Below, piece by piece: positions 62,081 through 64,000 of a DNA stretch of 64,000 nucleotides. Below the pieces are notes generated by a model. The model was not told the origin of the DNA. It ran no database searches and worked only from the letters and a program-made list of their open reading frames with translations. The DNA comes from Adiantum capillus-veneris (taxonomy: Eukaryota > Streptophyta > Polypodiopsida > Polypodiales > Pteridaceae): positions 108,880,549-108,944,548 of the forward strand of contig CM043953.1 in NCBI GenBank assembly GCA_014529385.2, written 5' to 3'. How positions within the stretch are numbered: the first letter of the stretch is position 1; each line of letters starts with the position of its first letter. The position numbers and the translations under genes are program-made.

Positions 62081-64000
62081 ATGTAAGAGCACAAGTCCTA
62101 TCCTAGTTGCATCTGCAATAAAATCTCCAATATTCTTGGCCATGCACATGGTGACTAAAAACTCCTCATCGGGCAAAAAATCACGAGCCACGTTGGAGAG
62201 CGGAATGGGGGACCACGACCGGCACAAACACAATGGCCTTTCTATAGCTCAAGGTATCCATAGCACCCCTGTCCACTTGGAAAACACCTTCAAAAAAACA
62301 CACATGACACTAGCAGACCATCGCCTGTCCAATTTACACTGCTCACACACTCCATAGATCCACCACACAACGCACACCTACTGCCACGGCCTATCTCCTC
62401 GCTTACACATGCACACAGCCGATCATTCTCGCTCTCTCACACAACACACCATCGGTCCGGGAAGGGACACACATCCACACAACCGGCACCGAGGGGAAAC
62501 ACTAGAGCAGGAGAAAGAGAATGGATGAAGGGGAAACAATGACAAGACAAGGCAATAGAGGCTCGATTACACTTCACCAAACATGTACACAGATTCACAC
62601 TGCCATCACCATGGCCATTTTCACAAGAAAATACAAAGGGCTTTGACAGGCACACTCCTGTGTCAGAGAGCTCCACTTTGTAGGCTTCAAATGGCACCAA
62701 AAGCCAGGAAAAAAACCCCTAATTTGATTCAATTCTGACTTTTATAGGGGGGGGTCGTCAATTTGGGAAATTGCCCTGTTATTGGTCCATCTGGTACCCT
62801 AATTTGGCATTTTTTGGGAAGGGGGCACCGCCTTGCTTCATCTGCTCTCTTCCTCTCTCTTTTGCACTTGGGGAGAGGTGTGCAATAGCGATGCCGCTAT
62901 TGCCCCTAGGCTTCTGTTTATTTTTTATTTTTTCCTCTTTTATTTTTACCCCTTTGTGGCTTAGCCTTGCACTGCTCTTTTGTCCTAGCTTTGACCCTTG
63001 GCCACCTTTTGTCCGGCTCTTTTGACATACCCTTTCCTCTTTTCATTTGGCCTGGCCTTACCTTTGACCTTGCCTTGGCCTTTGGTCTTTGGTCCTGGCC
63101 ATAGAGTGGCCCACTTGCCCTTGCTTTGTACACCCGACAGTCTTCGGGATCTCTTTCTCTCTTGCACACTCGCCGCGCGGCGGGACTTTCTCCTTGCCAA
63201 TCAATAGCGAGGTCGCTAATGGGTCGGGGGGGGGGGATCCCCTTCAAAAGCTCTGGGGCTCTAAGGCCGCGGGAATGGCCCTCTCAAGACCAAGTCATAG
63301 GTTGACTTCACGGGCGCATCGCACTGCTGATGCCGCTTCCATCTCACGTGAGCGCACCTGCGCCTCCTCAAGCGGGCCAAAATGCTGCTGTCTCCACCAT
63401 TCAAGGCCGCGGCTCGCCAACGCAGTGCCAACAACGCCCAACTCCATAGCTCATGGAGCTCCAAGGGAGCTCACCTCCCTTTACACACCTCAAAAGGGCT
63501 CACGCCGTGGCCCAAATACCATGAACATCACCATCTTGCACCCTTCTATGGGTTCACTTAGTTCCACGTGGAAGCTACCGGGCATTCCCTCTTAAAATGG
63601 TCTTCAAGGCCTCAAAAACCCCTTCAAAAACACCTTGGGAATGAAAATTCCCCCCCTTCTTTAGAGCATTGCTCCCTTTGGCGTATTGATTGTACGCTCG
63701 AACCAAAAAACCCCACTGAAAATTGTCGTAGTGGACCTCGACCCGCTCTACCTTCACCACTTTTTGAGCTTTTTGAGGCCGCAAATTGGGGTCGCAAAAA
63801 CCAACCAAAATCATCTGTAATCCCACCACCGCCAAATCCGCCCGTTTTCTCCAGGCCGTAACTCAGTGCTTGGAACTTAGAATCACATGTGGTCGATTTT
63901 GACTAACTCCACATAGTGCACACCATCATCGAGAACCCTGGCGAGGCCAAAAAACTTATAGATGGTGTATCCTCCAAAGCGGTCAAGTGGGCTCAGACTC
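62081..64000. other. Unassigned, probably LTR-derived DNA
   Basis: No gene recognised. On the minus strand a TATA-like TATAAAAG lies at about 62738-62746, and the DNA around 62280-62350 vaguely resembles 8110-8200 of the E2 LTR/leader. 62900-63110 is pyrimidine-rich low-complexity sequence giving a Lys/Arg-rich shadow frame. 63180-63900 is GC-rich. It may be the LTR and leader of another minus-strand element. Confidence 0.35.

Noticed and set aside
62918-63247. Lys/Arg-rich minus-strand ORFs
   Set aside because: Low-complexity pyrimidine-rich DNA; no conserved motif and two frames are open together.

Overview
This window reads as a transposon-dense stretch of a large eukaryotic nuclear genome, most probably a land plant. 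The evidence is nested Ty3/gypsy LTR retrotransposons (one family with the second, archaeal-like RNase H typical of plant Tat elements, another with a tRNA-Asp-like primer site), one LINE, and very long (GA)n arrays. A seedless plant such as a fern is my guess and is not proven. I see no complete host gene. Almost every coding region is a retrotransposon gene carrying stops, frameshifts or deletions.

Layout. 1-5571 (-): gag-protease half of element E1, primer site at 5551-5569. 5574-8750 (-): related LTR pieces around a gag-only element E2. 8785-9904 (+): remnant E3. 10055-10537: two huge (GA)n arrays. 10576-15230 (-): a near-complete LINE. 15231-16020: GA-rich DNA with a recurring GC-rich motif. 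16166-21610 (-): Tat-like element M2. 21610-22810: LTR sequence. 22811-26220 (-): truncated element M3. 26890-28722 (+): broken Tat-like pol. 28721-32028: divergent LTR. 32029-36311 (+): element P1. 36312-44899 (-): near-full-length element M5. 44900-45978: unique DNA with a possible methyltransferase fragment. 45979-62080 (+): an LTR-internal-LTR-internal-LTR array holding a solo LTR and a TIR element. 62081-64000: unassigned LTR-like DNA.

The most interesting signal is a family of small, unrecognised ORFs inside or just after the LTRs. The ~2-kb LTRs start TGTCG and end CGACA or close variants. Downstream of the TATA box each carries two paralogous ORFs of about 70 codons, here called A and B, joined by a 4-nt ATGA stop/start overlap. 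A/B relatives also occur in a very divergent LTR (31400-31852, order reversed) and between LTR and gag of M2 (21202-21432). A second unrecognised family, C/D (about 110 codons), lies between LTR and gag in P1 as two diverged copies, and a relative sits next to the A-like ORF of M2. Thus at least two gypsy families share a 5' accessory module upstream of gag. Protein similarity persists where DNA has diverged, which suggests selection on the peptides. I do not know their function.

Within each element the parts follow the usual order: Gag for the particle, retropepsin for processing, reverse transcriptase/RNase H for cDNA, integrase for insertion. Names E1-E3, M2, M3, M5, P1 and ORFs A-D are local labels.
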